64,000 bases of DNA from Bacteroides propionicifaciens DSM 19291 = JCM 14649 (GTDB lineage Bacteria > Bacteroidota > Bacteroidia > Bacteroidales > Bacteroidaceae), in the NCBI RefSeq assembly GCF_000375405.1, contig NZ_AQWS01000005.1, forward strand, positions 28,283 through 92,282, written 5' to 3'. Positions 35,894-44,870 of the stretch are shown in pieces. Each line of letters begins with the position of its first letter. Position 1 is the stretch's first letter. The position numbers and the translations under genes were made by a program. A model generated the notes under the pieces. It saw nothing but the letters and a program-made list of their open reading frames with translations, had not been told where the DNA came from and ran no database searches.

Positions 35894-36763
35894 TTATACC
35901 CCAACATCCTCAAACTTATAAAGTTCCCAAAAGCCTTTCGAGTTTAATTTAAAGAAGAAAACGTTTGAAAAACCGTTCCCTATACCTTTAACAGCAAGTA
36001 CTTTTGTTTTTGATTTGGAGTTATATTCTTGTCCGTAGTTAATGTTCACCAGTTTATTAGTTGGTAATACGGGTTTTAAGCTTGTCCAACTGTTAGCGTC
36101 AATAACAGTTTCAAGAATTTCAAAATCGTCTTCAGGGTCGATTGTTATATATTCCAGCGGAACAGTAATTCTAGAAATCTGAAACAGACTATCTGTTGCA
36201 AAACGATTATAGAACTTTACAAATTCTTCGTTGTTGTATTTTTCCAAATACCCTTTAGATATAGACTTTAGCATCCAAACCTTATCAATTCTTTCAAAGT
36301 TATAGGATTTAGTGTTATTTGCGTTGAGATATATCCATTCAACTTTAGCCTCAGTTATATCAGGATTACTGATCAGCTCCATATCATTTTCTTGATCAAA
36401 TAAGATAGTGTAAAAATAGCGATCGGTAAAGAGGCTATCAGGCTTCCAGTGTAATTTCGAAATGACTGAAGAGTCTCCATTAGCTTCGTATACTCTTAAA
36501 GGGAATGTTGTTCTTTGTACTTGAAAATCTTTATTTGCAGCATAAGCAAAGACGAAGTCATCAAAAGATTCATCTACAGCCATAGGATAGGGTTGTCCTG
36601 AAAAATCTCCTCCTGTAGAATCTTTAAGAGTAAATTCTTCTGTATATAGTTCGTCGTGGGCATAGACATTCTCTTGTGTCTGCTTTTTAGGTCCACCACA
36701 TGCTATAAACATAAATACACCGCACCAAATAATAAAAGGCTGAATCTTTTTAAATATCATCAT
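35894..36763 (-). CDS. DUF4348 family lipoprotein
   Basis: A 289-residue protein with a lipoprotein signal: a hydrophobic segment ends in FMFIACGG, giving lipidated C22. A polar linker (KKQTQENVYAHDE) follows. The rest resembles DUF4348, a Bacteroidales-specific family without known function; recognisable phrases are FDDFVFAYAANKDFQVQRTTFPL and KVWMLKSISKGYLEKYNNEEFVKFYNRF. It lies between murB (16 bases away) and the threonine dehydrogenase gene (22 bases), so it is probably in one transcript with both. Confidence 0.8.
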   Translation of the reverse strand: MMIFKKIQPFIIWCGVFMFIACGGPKKQTQENVYAHDELYTEEFTLKDSTGGDFSGQPYPMAVDESFDDFVFAYAANKDFQVQRTTFPLRVYEANGDSSVISKLHWKPDSLFTDRYFYTILFDQENDMELISNPDITEAKVEWIYLNANNTKSYNFERIDKVWMLKSISKGYLEKYNNEEFVKFYNRFATDSLFQISRITVPLEYITIDPEDDFEILETVIDANSWTSLKPVLPTNKLVNINYGQEYNSKSKTKVLAVKGIGNGFSNVFFFKLNSKGFWELYKFEDVGV

Positions 36764-36785
36764 AACAAAATAAACATTTTATCTA

Positions 36786-37739
36786 TCACTTTAAACGAGA
36801 AGAGAGTTTTTCTAACATATCTATAGTCATCGAAGAAAGATCATAGCTAGGTTTCCATCCCCATTCTTCACGAGCACAGGTATCATCCATACTATCGGGC
36901 CAGCTATTGGCTATTGATTGTTTGAGTGAATCAACATTATATTCCATCTCAAAGCTAGGTATATGCTTTTTGATTTCGGCATAAATGTTTTCGGGTGCGA
37001 AACTCATAGCTGTAACGTTGAAGGCATTTCTGTGAATTAGCTTGATTGGGTCTGCTTCCATTAAGTCGATAGCTGCACGAATGGCATCGGGCATATACAT
37101 CATATCCATAAGAGTGCCTTCACCAATAGGACAAATGAATTTCTCTCCCTTTACTGCTGAATAGTAGATATCTACAGCATAATCTGTTGTACCACCTCCT
37201 GGAGGGGTAACGTTAGAAATAATACCAGGAAAACGAACTGCGCGTGTGTCCAGACCGTATTTTATATGATAATAATCACTAAGTAGTTCTGTAGTAACTT
37301 TTGATACACCATACATCGTTCGTGGACGTTGAATGGTATCTTGTGGAGTATTTACAAGTGGGGTTCCACCGCCAAAGGAACCGATAGAGCTTGGAGTAAA
37401 AACAGCACAGTTGTATTGACGTGCTAATTCTAAAATATTCCATAATCCATCAATACCGATGGTCCAAGCTAATCGTGGTTTAGATTCAGCTACTACAGAG
37501 AGTAGGGCAGCTAAATTATAAATGGTATCAATATTATATTTTTTTACTATCGCTTCAAGCTGGGCAATATTACTTACATCAGCAATCTCTGACGGTCCAG
37601 AATTTTTTAATTCCCCTTGAGGTTCTGAACCTGTGATATACCCTGCAACAACATGGTCATTGCCATAACGCTTTCTTAACTCTAATGTTAGTTCTGATCC
37701 AATTTGACCAGTTGAGCCAATAACAAGTATGTTCTTCAT
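36786..37739 (-). CDS. L-threonine 3-dehydrogenase, short-chain dehydrogenase/epimerase type
   Basis: A 317-residue extended SDR protein. The NAD site is GSTGQIGSELTLEL at the N-terminus. The catalytic residues are Ser in TPSSIGSFG and Tyr/Lys in TMYGVSKVTTELL. PPGGGTTDYAVDIYYSAVKGE and PIGEGTLMDMMYMPDA are typical of the SDR-type threonine dehydrogenases. It is divergent from kbl, whose product cleaves 2-amino-3-ketobutyrate, the product of this reaction. That pairing makes the substrate assignment firm despite the broad family. Confidence 0.88.
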   Translation of the reverse strand: MKNILVIGSTGQIGSELTLELRKRYGNDHVVAGYITGSEPQGELKNSGPSEIADVSNIAQLEAIVKKYNIDTIYNLAALLSVVAESKPRLAWTIGIDGLWNILELARQYNCAVFTPSSIGSFGGGTPLVNTPQDTIQRPRTMYGVSKVTTELLSDYYHIKYGLDTRAVRFPGIISNVTPPGGGTTDYAVDIYYSAVKGEKFICPIGEGTLMDMMYMPDAIRAAIDLMEADPIKLIHRNAFNVTAMSFAPENIYAEIKKHIPSFEMEYNVDSLKQSIANSWPDSMDDTCAREEWGWKPSYDLSSMTIDMLEKLSSRLK

Positions 37740-37893
37740 TGAAATCTTTGATATGTGACAGTAAATATATAATCAATTGTATTCACAAAGTAAGCGTTTT
37801 TTTCTTATATTTAATATGAATCGGAATTGTTTATTTAATTAAAATTCGTGTCCTTTGTATAGCGATAGGAATATAACTCTAAAATATACTTTT

Positions 37894-39081
37894 ATGTACG
37901 GAAAAATGAAAGAACATCTTTGTAAAGAGCTTGCTGATATTAAAGAGGCTGGTCTTTATAAAGACGAAAGATTAATTGTCAGTCCACAGCAAGCCAGCAT
38001 TAAGGTTAAAGGTGAGCAAGTGCTTAACTTCTGTGCAAATAATTACCTTGGGCTTTCTAATCACCCAAGATTAATTGATGCAGCTAAGAAAACCTTAGAT
38101 GAGCGTGGTTATGGCATGTCTTCTGTGCGTTTTATTTGTGGAACTCAAGATATTCATAAAGAACTTGAAGCAGCTATTTCTGACTATTTTAAGACAGAAG
38201 ATACTATTCTTTATGCTTCTTGTTTTGATGCTAATGGAGGTGTTTTTGACCCTTTATTTACTGATGAAGATGCTATTATTTCTGACGCTTTAAACCACGC
38301 TTCTATTATTGATGGTGTACGTTTGTGTAAGGCTAAAAGATATAGATATAAGAATGCTGATATGAACGACTTGGAAAGATGCTTAAAAGAATCTCAAGCT
38401 CAGCGTTTTCGTATTATTGTTACTGATGGTGTGTTTTCGATGGATGGCAATGTTGCGCCAATGGACAAACTTTGTGATTTAGCCGATAAGTATAATGCCT
38501 TAGTGATGGTTGACGAATCTCACTCTGCTGGAGTTGTTGGAGCGACTGGTCATGGAGTGAGTGAGTTGTTTGGTACTTACGACCGTGTCGATATCTACAC
38601 TGGAACCCTTGGTAAAGCATTTGGTGGTGCTATGGGTGGATTCACTACAGGACGTAAAGAGATTATTGATATGCTCCGTCAACGTAGCCGTCCTTATCTA
38701 TTCTCTAACTCACTAGCTCCAAGTATTATTGGTGCAAGCTTAGAGGTGTTTGAAATGCTCAAAGAGGATCATAGCATTCACGATAAACTAGCTGAGAATG
38801 TAGCCTACTTCTACGATAAAATGATTTCTGCTGGTTTCGATATAAAACCAACTCAAAGTGCTATTTGTGCGGTGATGCTCTACGATGCTAAGCTTTCTCA
38901 AGAGTTTGCAGCGCAAATGCTTGAAGAGGGTATCTATGTAACAGGATTTTATTACCCTGTTGTTCCTAAGGATGAAGCTCGTATTCGCGTTCAACTTTCG
39001 GCTGGTCATAACCGTGAACAGCTAGACAAATGTATTAATGCGTTTATTAAAGTTGGTAAGAAGCTAGGAACTATTAAGTAA
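37894..39081 (+). CDS. kbl: Glycine C-acetyltransferase (2-amino-3-ketobutyrate CoA ligase)
   Basis: A PLP-dependent alpha-oxoamine synthase of 395 residues, the standard Kbl length when started at the ATG at 37894 (an in-frame TTG at 37855 adds 13 unlikely residues). Motifs: NFCANNYLGLSNHPRL, the cofactor-contacting DGVFSMDGNVAP, VMVDESHSAGVVG, and the lysine in YTGTLGKAFGG that forms the PLP Schiff base. It splits 2-amino-3-ketobutyrate with CoA into glycine and acetyl-CoA, completing threonine degradation with the divergent dehydrogenase. The shared 154-base gap contains no clear promoter. Confidence 0.95.
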   Translation: MYGKMKEHLCKELADIKEAGLYKDERLIVSPQQASIKVKGEQVLNFCANNYLGLSNHPRLIDAAKKTLDERGYGMSSVRFICGTQDIHKELEAAISDYFKTEDTILYASCFDANGGVFDPLFTDEDAIISDALNHASIIDGVRLCKAKRYRYKNADMNDLERCLKESQAQRFRIIVTDGVFSMDGNVAPMDKLCDLADKYNALVMVDESHSAGVVGATGHGVSELFGTYDRVDIYTGTLGKAFGGAMGGFTTGRKEIIDMLRQRSRPYLFSNSLAPSIIGASLEVFEMLKEDHSIHDKLAENVAYFYDKMISAGFDIKPTQSAICAVMLYDAKLSQEFAAQMLEEGIYVTGFYYPVVPKDEARIRVQLSAGHNREQLDKCINAFIKVGKKLGTIK

Positions 39082-39135
39082 GGTGCTTAAAACTGAATAA
39101 AGTGATATAATAAATGCTCAGCATTTTACCCCTAA

Positions 39136-39174
39136 AAGCAAGAGAGAATCTAATAGATTCTCTCTTGCTTTTTA
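39136..39174. terminator. kbl terminator
   Basis: Perfect arms AAGCAAGAGAGAATCTA and its complement, then a T-rich run. It lies between kbl and the convergent regulator remnant. Confidence 0.9.
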
Positions 39175-39224
39175 TATTTATATTCTTGTATTCTTAAACT
39201 CGGTTCTAAAAGCTTTTTGAGGGT

Positions 39225-39689
39225 TTAAGATACCTTGTTCTGTTCTCGGTACTGACTTGGGGTTACACCTATGATGGATTTAAACCATCGAGTGAAATAT
39301 TTAGGATCAGCTATCCCTACGATATAGGATATTTCCTTTATAGTGTAGTCATGGCTAATAATGAGTTGAGCTGCATATCTGATTTTGACTTCTCGAATAA
39401 ATTGAACTGGTGCTAGTCCAGTTAAACTCTTAAGTTTTTTAAAAAATACAGTTCTACTCATTAGCATTTCACTAGCAAGATCTTCGACAACGAAATCGCT
39501 TCTGTCAATATTGTCTTCAATAATTCTTTTTACGTCCTTGATAAACTGTTCATCTTGAGGTGTAATTACAGTTTGATCTTCTTTTTCTGTACTGCTAGAA
39601 TTTACCTCAACTAATTTTTTCTCGGTTTCTGTTTTATTATTTTCAAAGAATGACTGATAGAGTAGTTGTCTTTGTTTGATAATATTGGA
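39225..39689 (-). pseudogene. C-terminal remnant of an AraC-type regulator, probably a hybrid two-component system protein
   Basis: On the minus strand an open frame of about 155 codons ends at 39225. It begins in mid-protein with a linker (KQRQLLYQSFF), a charged spacer, then TPQDEQFIKDVKRIIEDNID and a complete AraC double helix-turn-helix (LASEMLMSRTVFFKKLK, IKEISYIVGIADPKYFTRWF). That linker and spacing are those after the receiver domain in Bacteroides hybrid two-component regulators. There is no start codon in frame upstream of 39467 before the frame meets the rhaD remnant. The sensor, kinase and receiver parts are gone. A shorter AraC activator such as a RhaR type is the alternative. 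Confidence 0.78.
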
Positions 39690-39959
39690 CTTGCTAACTT
39701 GGTTCCTTACGAGATTCCTGGAACGGTAGATATAGCTAATTTAACTCTGCCTCTTTTAGAAAAGCATGATATTCTTATTTGGGAAAAACACGGTGTGTTT
39801 GCTGTAGGTGATAACCTAGCTGCAACTTTTGATCTAATTGATACACTCTCAAAGTCAGCTCAAATATACGCTTTTGCTAGACAGTGTGGTTATACTCCAG
39901 AAGGCCTATCAGATCAGCAGCTTAAAGATTTAATTGAACCATTTAATATTCAGTGTTAA
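39666..39959 (+). pseudogene. rhaD: C-terminal remnant of L-rhamnulose-1-phosphate aldolase
   Basis: About 97 residues align with the last third of RhaD: LVPYEIPGTVDIANLTLPLL, then WEKHGVFAVGDNLAATFDLIDTLSKSAQI, where the KHG histidine is a zinc ligand of class II aldolases. An in-frame stop lies at 39663-39665, and the only possible start is a TTG, so the N-terminal two thirds are missing. The 5' edge abuts, and slightly overlaps, the 5' edge of the regulator remnant on the opposite strand. The 3' end and its terminator are intact, which shows that only the 5' part was lost. Confidence 0.82.
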
Positions 39960-39983
39960 TCTTACAGGTGTGACTTCAATTAC

Positions 39984-40020
39984 AAAAAAGCGCTCGCAAT
40001 AGATATTGCGAGCGCTTTTT
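39984..40020. terminator. Bidirectional terminator after the rhaD remnant
   Basis: Perfect arms AAAAAAGCGCTCGCAAT and ATTGCGAGCGCTTTTTT around AGAT. It also serves the convergent small-membrane-protein operon. Confidence 0.9.
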
Positions 40021-40044
40021 TGTGTGAAAGAAAACAGGGAAATA

Positions 40045-40320
40045 TCAATATCTCCTTCTACTTTTTCGAGCAAATAAGCCTAAAATACGTTTAACTGCCC
40101 TGAAGCCGATAAATATTGTATCAAAAGCAGCCATGCCCCAATTGAATGAGCTGATCAGTGAGCTACCTGTATTGGCTATGGGTGAGATGATATTTTCTGC
40201 ACTAGTTTTAACTGCCTCTTGTTGAAGACGCAGTTGGTTTAGTACAGCTTTCTTATGTTCTCTTAGGTCAGCCATAGTTACTTGTTCGTTGCGTTCTAAT
40301 TTTTCTTTTATTCTATTCAT
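40045..40320 (-). CDS. Small unknown protein, last gene of the YtxH/holin-like operon
   Basis: A 91-residue protein with a charged helical N-terminal half (KEKLERNEQVTMADLREHKK), a moderately hydrophobic segment (MAAFDTIFIGFRAVKRILGLF) and a very basic end (RKSRRRY). No family recognised. Its start codon adjoins the stop codon of the holin-like gene, so the two are surely cotranscribed. A peripheral or single-span membrane protein is likely. Confidence 0.6.
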   Translation of the reverse strand: MNRIKEKLERNEQVTMADLREHKKAVLNQLRLQQEAVKTSAENIISPIANTGSSLISSFNWGMAAFDTIFIGFRAVKRILGLFARKSRRRY

Positions 40321-40679
40321 TATTTTGAATCGTTTAAAAATAAGTTGGCTAAGAAGTTAATTACAGGGTTGAAAATTAATTTCTTACGGCTAAGATATAC
40401 AATTAGTAAAATGAAAAGTAATATGGCAGCCATGATCACAAGACTATAACCCATGCCACCTACATAATCGGCAAGCATATATGCTACGCCAAATGAAATG
40501 TATAGCAGAGCTATTCCACCAAATACAAGAATAATTCCACCTAAAACCAGTACAGAGACTAGTGCAGATAGCTTTTCGGTCACCTCGGCTTTGGCAAACT
40601 CTTTTTGTAAGTCAAGGTATTTCTTGATCTCACTAAACAATTGCTTGAAGTTATTAATACTGTTTTCTCTAAAAGACAT
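40320..40679 (-). CDS. Phage-holin-like (holin superfamily III type) membrane protein
   Basis: A 119-residue protein with an amphipathic N-terminal helix (residues 1-40) and two membrane segments, about 41-65 (LVSVLVLGGIILVFGGIALLY) and 75-98 (YSLVIMAAILLFILLIVYL). This matches the phage-holin family found next to YtxH genes in many chromosomes. No lysin or phage genes are present, so a lytic role is not implied. It overlaps or abuts the downstream gene and is 21 bases after the YtxH gene. Confidence 0.75.
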   Translation of the reverse strand: MSFRENSINNFKQLFSEIKKYLDLQKEFAKAEVTEKLSALVSVLVLGGIILVFGGIALLYISFGVAYMLADYVGGMGYSLVIMAAILLFILLIVYLSRKKLIFNPVINFLANLFLNDSK

Positions 40680-40700
40680 ACTTTAAATTAATTAAGTTGA

Positions 40701-40913
40701 TTACAACTCGTCAACTCCACCTTTAATTTCAGAAGCGATTTCGTTTACAAGGTCTTTCATCTCTCTTTTATTAAGATTGATTCCTCTTTGACGTAAAGCA
40801 TCTGCGATTTTTTCACGAGTTTTTTCACCTTCTTCAGGAGCAAATAAAATTCCTAAAGCTCCACCAATTACGGCACCACCAATAAAGGCACCAATTATTC
40901 CTAAAGTTCTCAT
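40701..40913 (-). CDS. YtxH domain protein
   Basis: A 70-residue protein with one glycine-rich membrane helix (GIIGAFIGGAVIGGALGILFAP) followed by EEGEKTREKIADALRQRG, the YtxH hallmark. YtxH proteins are small stress-associated membrane proteins of unknown activity. It is the first gene of a three-gene membrane operon and the start is the only ATG in frame. Confidence 0.85.
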   Translation of the reverse strand: MRTLGIIGAFIGGAVIGGALGILFAPEEGEKTREKIADALRQRGINLNKREMKDLVNEIASEIKGGVDEL

Positions 40914-41258
40914 AATTAAATGTATTTAAGTTATTGCTATTTTAAAACATTGCAATGAATGAAAATGTTTTGGTTATGTTGCCATTAATTGATTGAAAAA
41001 TTAAGTTTCTTGTCTTAGTGTCTAAAAAGGTTTTTAATAGTTGTTTTTTAGATATGCATATGTAGTATTATGGGTAATTAGCTAATGGTGATACTTATTG
41101 ATGAACTAAAAAGATGTTGCTATTTACTTTTTTTGTTGACTATTTTTTTGATACCACAATAAAATTCTATTAATTTGCTATGTATTATTGAGGTGTTGGC
41201 TACTATTGTGAAATTTAGCCATTCATAGTGCTGAATATTAATATTTTAAAATACAATT
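40914..41258. other. AT-rich gap without genes
   Basis: This divergent gap between the YtxH operon and the SPOR lipoprotein gene must hold both promoters. No full TTTG/TAnnTTTG pair is seen on either strand, and there is no repeat, RNA or open frame of note. Confidence 0.5.
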
Positions 41259-41768
41259 ATGAAAAAGCTATTTGTGTATAGTTTAAGCGTTTTTATGTTA
41301 TTAGGATTTGCTTCTTGTAAGTCTACTGAGAGTGCTTATAAAAAAGCTTACGAACAAGCAAAAGAACAAGAGTTGACTGTTGTTGAAGAGGTGGAATATG
41401 TTGCACCTGTTAGAACTCAGACAGTTGAGCCTGTTGTTGCAGCACCTGTAAGAACTCAGCCTAAGAAAGAAGCTGGTGTTCGTCAAGAAAAAGTTACTGT
41501 AGTTTCTGGAGTTGACGGTCTGAAAAAATACAGCGTTGTTGCTGGTAGCTTTGGTATTAAATCAAATGCTGAAAATTTAAAGAAATATCTTGACGGACAA
41601 GGTTATTCAGCTATTGTTGCTTACAATTCTGATATGAACATGTACCGTGTTATTGTAAACACATTTGATGAAAGAAGTTCTGCTGACCGTGCTCGCGACT
41701 CTTTCAAGTCAAAATATCCAAACCGTAAAGATTTCCAAGGTGCTTGGTTACTTTACCGTTTATTCTAA
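41259..41768 (+). CDS. SPOR-domain lipoprotein
   Basis: A 169-residue protein with a lipoprotein signal (LLGFASCKSTES, lipidated C20), a Glu/Val/Pro-rich linker with two VRTQ-type repeats, and a C-terminal SPOR domain from about residue 88 (KKYSVVAGSFGIKSNAENLKK, YRVIVNTFDERSSADRARD). SPOR domains bind septal, denuded peptidoglycan, so the protein probably acts at the division site or outer membrane-wall link. It is monocistronic with its own terminator. Confidence 0.88.
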   Translation: MKKLFVYSLSVFMLLGFASCKSTESAYKKAYEQAKEQELTVVEEVEYVAPVRTQTVEPVVAAPVRTQPKKEAGVRQEKVTVVSGVDGLKKYSVVAGSFGIKSNAENLKKYLDGQGYSAIVAYNSDMNMYRVIVNTFDERSSADRARDSFKSKYPNRKDFQGAWLLYRLF

Positions 41769-41786
41769 TGATATAAATACCATATA

Positions 41787-41829
41787 AATAAGGGGCTTCA
41801 ACTTATGGTTGTATGCCCCTTTATTTTTA
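41787..41829 (+). terminator. Terminator after the SPOR lipoprotein gene
   Basis: Stem AAATAAGGGGC / GCCCCTTTATT (with slight mismatch) around a loop with CAAC/GTTG pairing, followed by a T run. Confidence 0.78.
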
Positions 41830-41852
41830 ATTCTTATTTTGAAACGCTTTAA

Positions 41853-42659
41853 ATGAAAGATTTATTACTTGTAGCTATTGATGCAGCTTTAAAAGCAGGT
41901 TCAACGATTATGGATATTTACACTGATCCTAAGGCTGATTTCGGAGTTGAAAAGAAATCTGATCAATCTCCATTGACAATCGCTGATCGAGCAGCAAATG
42001 CTGTGCTTTGTAAAGAAATTGAAAAGCTTGGCTTTCCTATTCTTAGTGAAGAAAGTAGTATCGCTTCCTTTAATGAGCGTAGATCTTGGGACCTTTTTTG
42101 GGTGGTTGACCCACTCGATGGTACAAAAGAGTTTATAAAGAAGAACGGCGAGTTTACCGTTAATATTGCTTTGGCTAAAGGAGATACTCCTATCTTAGGT
42201 GTTGTTTATCTACCAGTCAAGCAAATCCTTTATTTTTCAAGTGAAGATTTAGGGGCATATAAGTTAAGCCAGATTACTCGTTTATCATCTACAGATTCTC
42301 TAGAGGTTCTGATTAATAAAAGCCTTAAGTTGCCTATAACAAGTGCGTCTAAAGATGATTTTATTGTAGTAGCTTCTCGTTCTCACTTGTCTAAAGAAAC
42401 AGAGGATTATATCAATCAACTAAGATCTGAACACGACAAGGTTGACTTTGTGTCTGTTGGTAGTTCCATAAAAATATGCTGGGTGGCAGAAGGTGTAGCT
42501 GATGTATATCCTCGTTTTGCTCCTACTATGGAGTGGGATACTGCTGCTGGTCATGCAATCGCCTTGGCTGCAGGTAAGAGAGTAATCCAAGTAGAGAATG
42601 GTTTACCATTAATCTATAATAAGGAGAATCTTTTGAATCCCTGGTTTATAGTAAAATAG
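41853..42659 (+). CDS. cysQ: 3'(2'),5'-bisphosphate nucleotidase
   Basis: A 268-residue inositol-monophosphatase-fold enzyme with the metal motifs SEESS, WVVDPLDGTKEFIKKNGEFT and the C-terminal TMEWDTAAGHAIALAAG. It removes the 3' phosphate from PAP, the by-product released when a sulfotransferase uses PAPS. It heads an operon for sulfate uptake, activation and transfer, which fits PAP recycling. The terminator of the previous gene is 24 bases upstream; no consensus promoter is visible in that space. Confidence 0.95.
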   Translation: MKDLLLVAIDAALKAGSTIMDIYTDPKADFGVEKKSDQSPLTIADRAANAVLCKEIEKLGFPILSEESSIASFNERRSWDLFWVVDPLDGTKEFIKKNGEFTVNIALAKGDTPILGVVYLPVKQILYFSSEDLGAYKLSQITRLSSTDSLEVLINKSLKLPITSASKDDFIVVASRSHLSKETEDYINQLRSEHDKVDFVSVGSSIKICWVAEGVADVYPRFAPTMEWDTAAGHAIALAAGKRVIQVENGLPLIYNKENLLNPWFIVK

Positions 42660-42672
42660 ATAAAATCTCCTC

Positions 42673-44226
42673 ATGATTATACAAGTTGCCTTAGTTCTTA
42701 TTGCTTTGGTTTTTATGATTGTGACCTTGGTTCTCGATTATATGAGACCAGGAATGATTCTTTTTTCTGTATCCGTCTTTTTTCTCTGTGCTGGAATAAT
42801 TAGCCCTGAAGAAATATTAGCAGGGTTTAGTAATAAAGGAGTAATTACAGTTGCTTTACTTTTTCTTGTAAGTGAGGGGGTCCGAAAATCTGGCGCCCTA
42901 AGCTCTATTATAAAGAAACTACTGCCTGTAAAAAAGACGACGATTTTTAAAAGTCATTTACGAATACTACCAAGCGTTGCCTTTATCTCTGCTTTTTTAA
43001 ACAATACCCCTGTGGTGGTTATTTTTGCTCCCATGATCAAGCAGTGGGCCGAACGTGTAAAACTTCCTGCAACTAAATTTTTAATTCCTTTATCCTATAT
43101 AACTATTCTGGGAGGAATGTGTACGTTAATTGGTACCTCTACGAACCTTGTAGTTCATGGTATGATTACCTCAGCAGGCTATGAAGGATTCACTATGTTT
43201 GAGTTAGGTAAAGTCGGTATCTTTATTGCATTGGCAGGTCTAATATATTTGTCTGTGTTTTCTTCTAGGTTACTTCCTGATCGTAGAGACTCTTTAATTG
43301 ACAATGAAAATGTAAACTGTATCAATATTGTCGAAGCGGTTATTGGACCTCGTTTTCCTGGAGTTAATAAGACTCTAAAAGACTTTAACTTTGAGCGTCA
43401 TTACGGTGCTGAAGTCAAGCAAATAAAGCGAGCGGGAGATTTTTTCTCGTCAGAAGAACTGCTAAATATCCGTATGAAAGAAGGAGATACCTTGGTGCTG
43501 GTTGTTGATAAATCATTTGTTGCTACTTGGGGAGAATCATCGGTATTTGTGATGCTAGCCAATGGGCAGGAGGATCCTACTGAAGTTAGCCCTATTGGAA
43601 GTAAAAGAAAGATTTTAGCAATCACTCTCTTAGGTTTAATGATCATCGGTGCTACAGTAGGAGAGTTGCCTGTCGTTAAAGAAATGTTTCCAAATATTCA
43701 GTTGGATATGTTCTTTTTTGTGTCAGTTACAACTGTGATAATGGCTTGGGCGAGGTTGTTTTCTCCTCGAAAGTATACTAAATATATTTCGTGGGATATA
43801 TTGATAACAATTGCTTGCGCTTTTGCTGTGAGCAAGGCAATGGTTAACTCTGGAGTCTCCGACTTGATCGCTAGTCGGATGATACAACTGAGCCACTACT
43901 TTGGTCCTCACGTCTTACTCGCAGCACTCTTCTTAATAACTAATATTTTTACTGAGGTTATTACCAATAATGCTGCAGCAGCTTTATCTTTTCCTTTGGC
44001 TCTTTCAATCTCTAGTCAACTTGGTGTTAGCCCCATGCCATTTTTTGTGGTAATTTGTGTTGCAGCTTCTGCAAGTTTTGCAACACCCATTGGTTATCAG
44101 ACCAATTTAATTGTACAAGGTATAGGGGATTATAAATTTACGGACTTCTTGCGAGTAGGTTTACCCTTAAATGTTATAACCTTTATCATTTCAATGTTGT
44201 TGATACCTTTGATTTGGCCTTTTTAA
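42673..44226 (+). CDS. SLC13 (DASS) family transporter with RCK_C/TrkA-C domain, probable sulfate importer
   Basis: A 517-residue membrane protein with about a dozen hydrophobic segments. It carries the DASS motifs FLNNTPVVVIFAPMI and LIGTSTNLVVHG and a repeat-related NNAAAALSFPLALS and PIGYQTNLIVQG near the C-terminus. A soluble TrkA-C-type domain sits between about residues 215 and 300 (EAVIGPRFPGVNKTLKDFNF). The sodium-coupled family carries dicarboxylates or sulfate; the operon (cysQ, cysC, cysD, cysN) points to sulfate. The gene follows cysQ by 13 bases. Confidence 0.88.
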   Translation: MIIQVALVLIALVFMIVTLVLDYMRPGMILFSVSVFFLCAGIISPEEILAGFSNKGVITVALLFLVSEGVRKSGALSSIIKKLLPVKKTTIFKSHLRILPSVAFISAFLNNTPVVVIFAPMIKQWAERVKLPATKFLIPLSYITILGGMCTLIGTSTNLVVHGMITSAGYEGFTMFELGKVGIFIALAGLIYLSVFSSRLLPDRRDSLIDNENVNCINIVEAVIGPRFPGVNKTLKDFNFERHYGAEVKQIKRAGDFFSSEELLNIRMKEGDTLVLVVDKSFVATWGESSVFVMLANGQEDPTEVSPIGSKRKILAITLLGLMIIGATVGELPVVKEMFPNIQLDMFFFVSVTTVIMAWARLFSPRKYTKYISWDILITIACAFAVSKAMVNSGVSDLIASRMIQLSHYFGPHVLLAALFLITNIFTEVITNNAAAALSFPLALSISSQLGVSPMPFFVVICVAASASFATPIGYQTNLIVQGIGDYKFTDFLRVGLPLNVITFIISMLLIPLIWPF

Positions 44227-44240
44227 TAAAAATTTCATAA

Positions 44241-44855
44241 ATGAATAGTCAATCCAATAATATATATCCAGTATTCGATAAAATGCTTGCAAGGGCAGAT
44301 AAGGAAGAATTACTAAACCAAAAAGGCATCATGATCTGGCTAACAGGTCTAAGTGGCTCAGGTAAAAGTACAATTGCAATTGCTCTTGAACGCGAATTAC
44401 ATAAGCGTGGAGTTCTTTGTAAATTACTTGATGGTGATAATATTCGCTCTGGTATAAATAGCAATTTAGGTTTTAGTGAAGAAGATCGGAAAGAAAATGT
44501 CCGACGAATAGCAGAGGTATCTAAGCTATTTATTGACATGGGAATTGTTACTCTTGCTGCTTTTATTAGCCCTACTACAGAGATTAGAGACCTAGCTGAA
44601 GAAATCATTGGTTCAGATGATTTTATTGAGGTTTATGTAAGTACACCTTTGGCTGTGTGCGAAGTGCGTGATGTTAAAGGTCTTTATGCAAAGGCACGTG
44701 AAGGTAAGGTTAAGAACTTTACTGGTATTTCATCTCCTTTTGAAGCTCCAACTCATGCTGATATTTCAATAGATACTTCAAAACTGAGTTTAGAGGAGTC
44801 TGTCAATGAGCTGTTAAATCTTATCTTACCCCGTATTGAGTTTAGCACAAAATAA
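44241..44855 (+). CDS. cysC: Adenylylsulfate kinase
   Basis: A 204-residue P-loop kinase. The P-loop is GLSGSGKS (residues 36-43). DGDNIRSGINSNLGFSEEDRKENVRR is the characteristic APS-binding block and FISPTTEIRDLAEEIIG the lid. It phosphorylates APS to PAPS. Here it is a separate protein and not fused to CysN as it is in some bacteria. It starts 14 bases after the transporter gene. Confidence 0.96.
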   Translation: MNSQSNNIYPVFDKMLARADKEELLNQKGIMIWLTGLSGSGKSTIAIALERELHKRGVLCKLLDGDNIRSGINSNLGFSEEDRKENVRRIAEVSKLFIDMGIVTLAAFISPTTEIRDLAEEIIGSDDFIEVYVSTPLAVCEVRDVKGLYAKAREGKVKNFTGISSPFEAPTHADISIDTSKLSLEESVNELLNLILPRIEFSTK

Positions 44856-44870
44856 AATAAAAATATAATT

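Noticed and set aside
40045..40913. Prophage remnant because of the holin-like gene
   Set aside because: No lysin, integrase, capsid or tail gene is present. Holin-like and YtxH genes commonly pair in chromosomes without phages.
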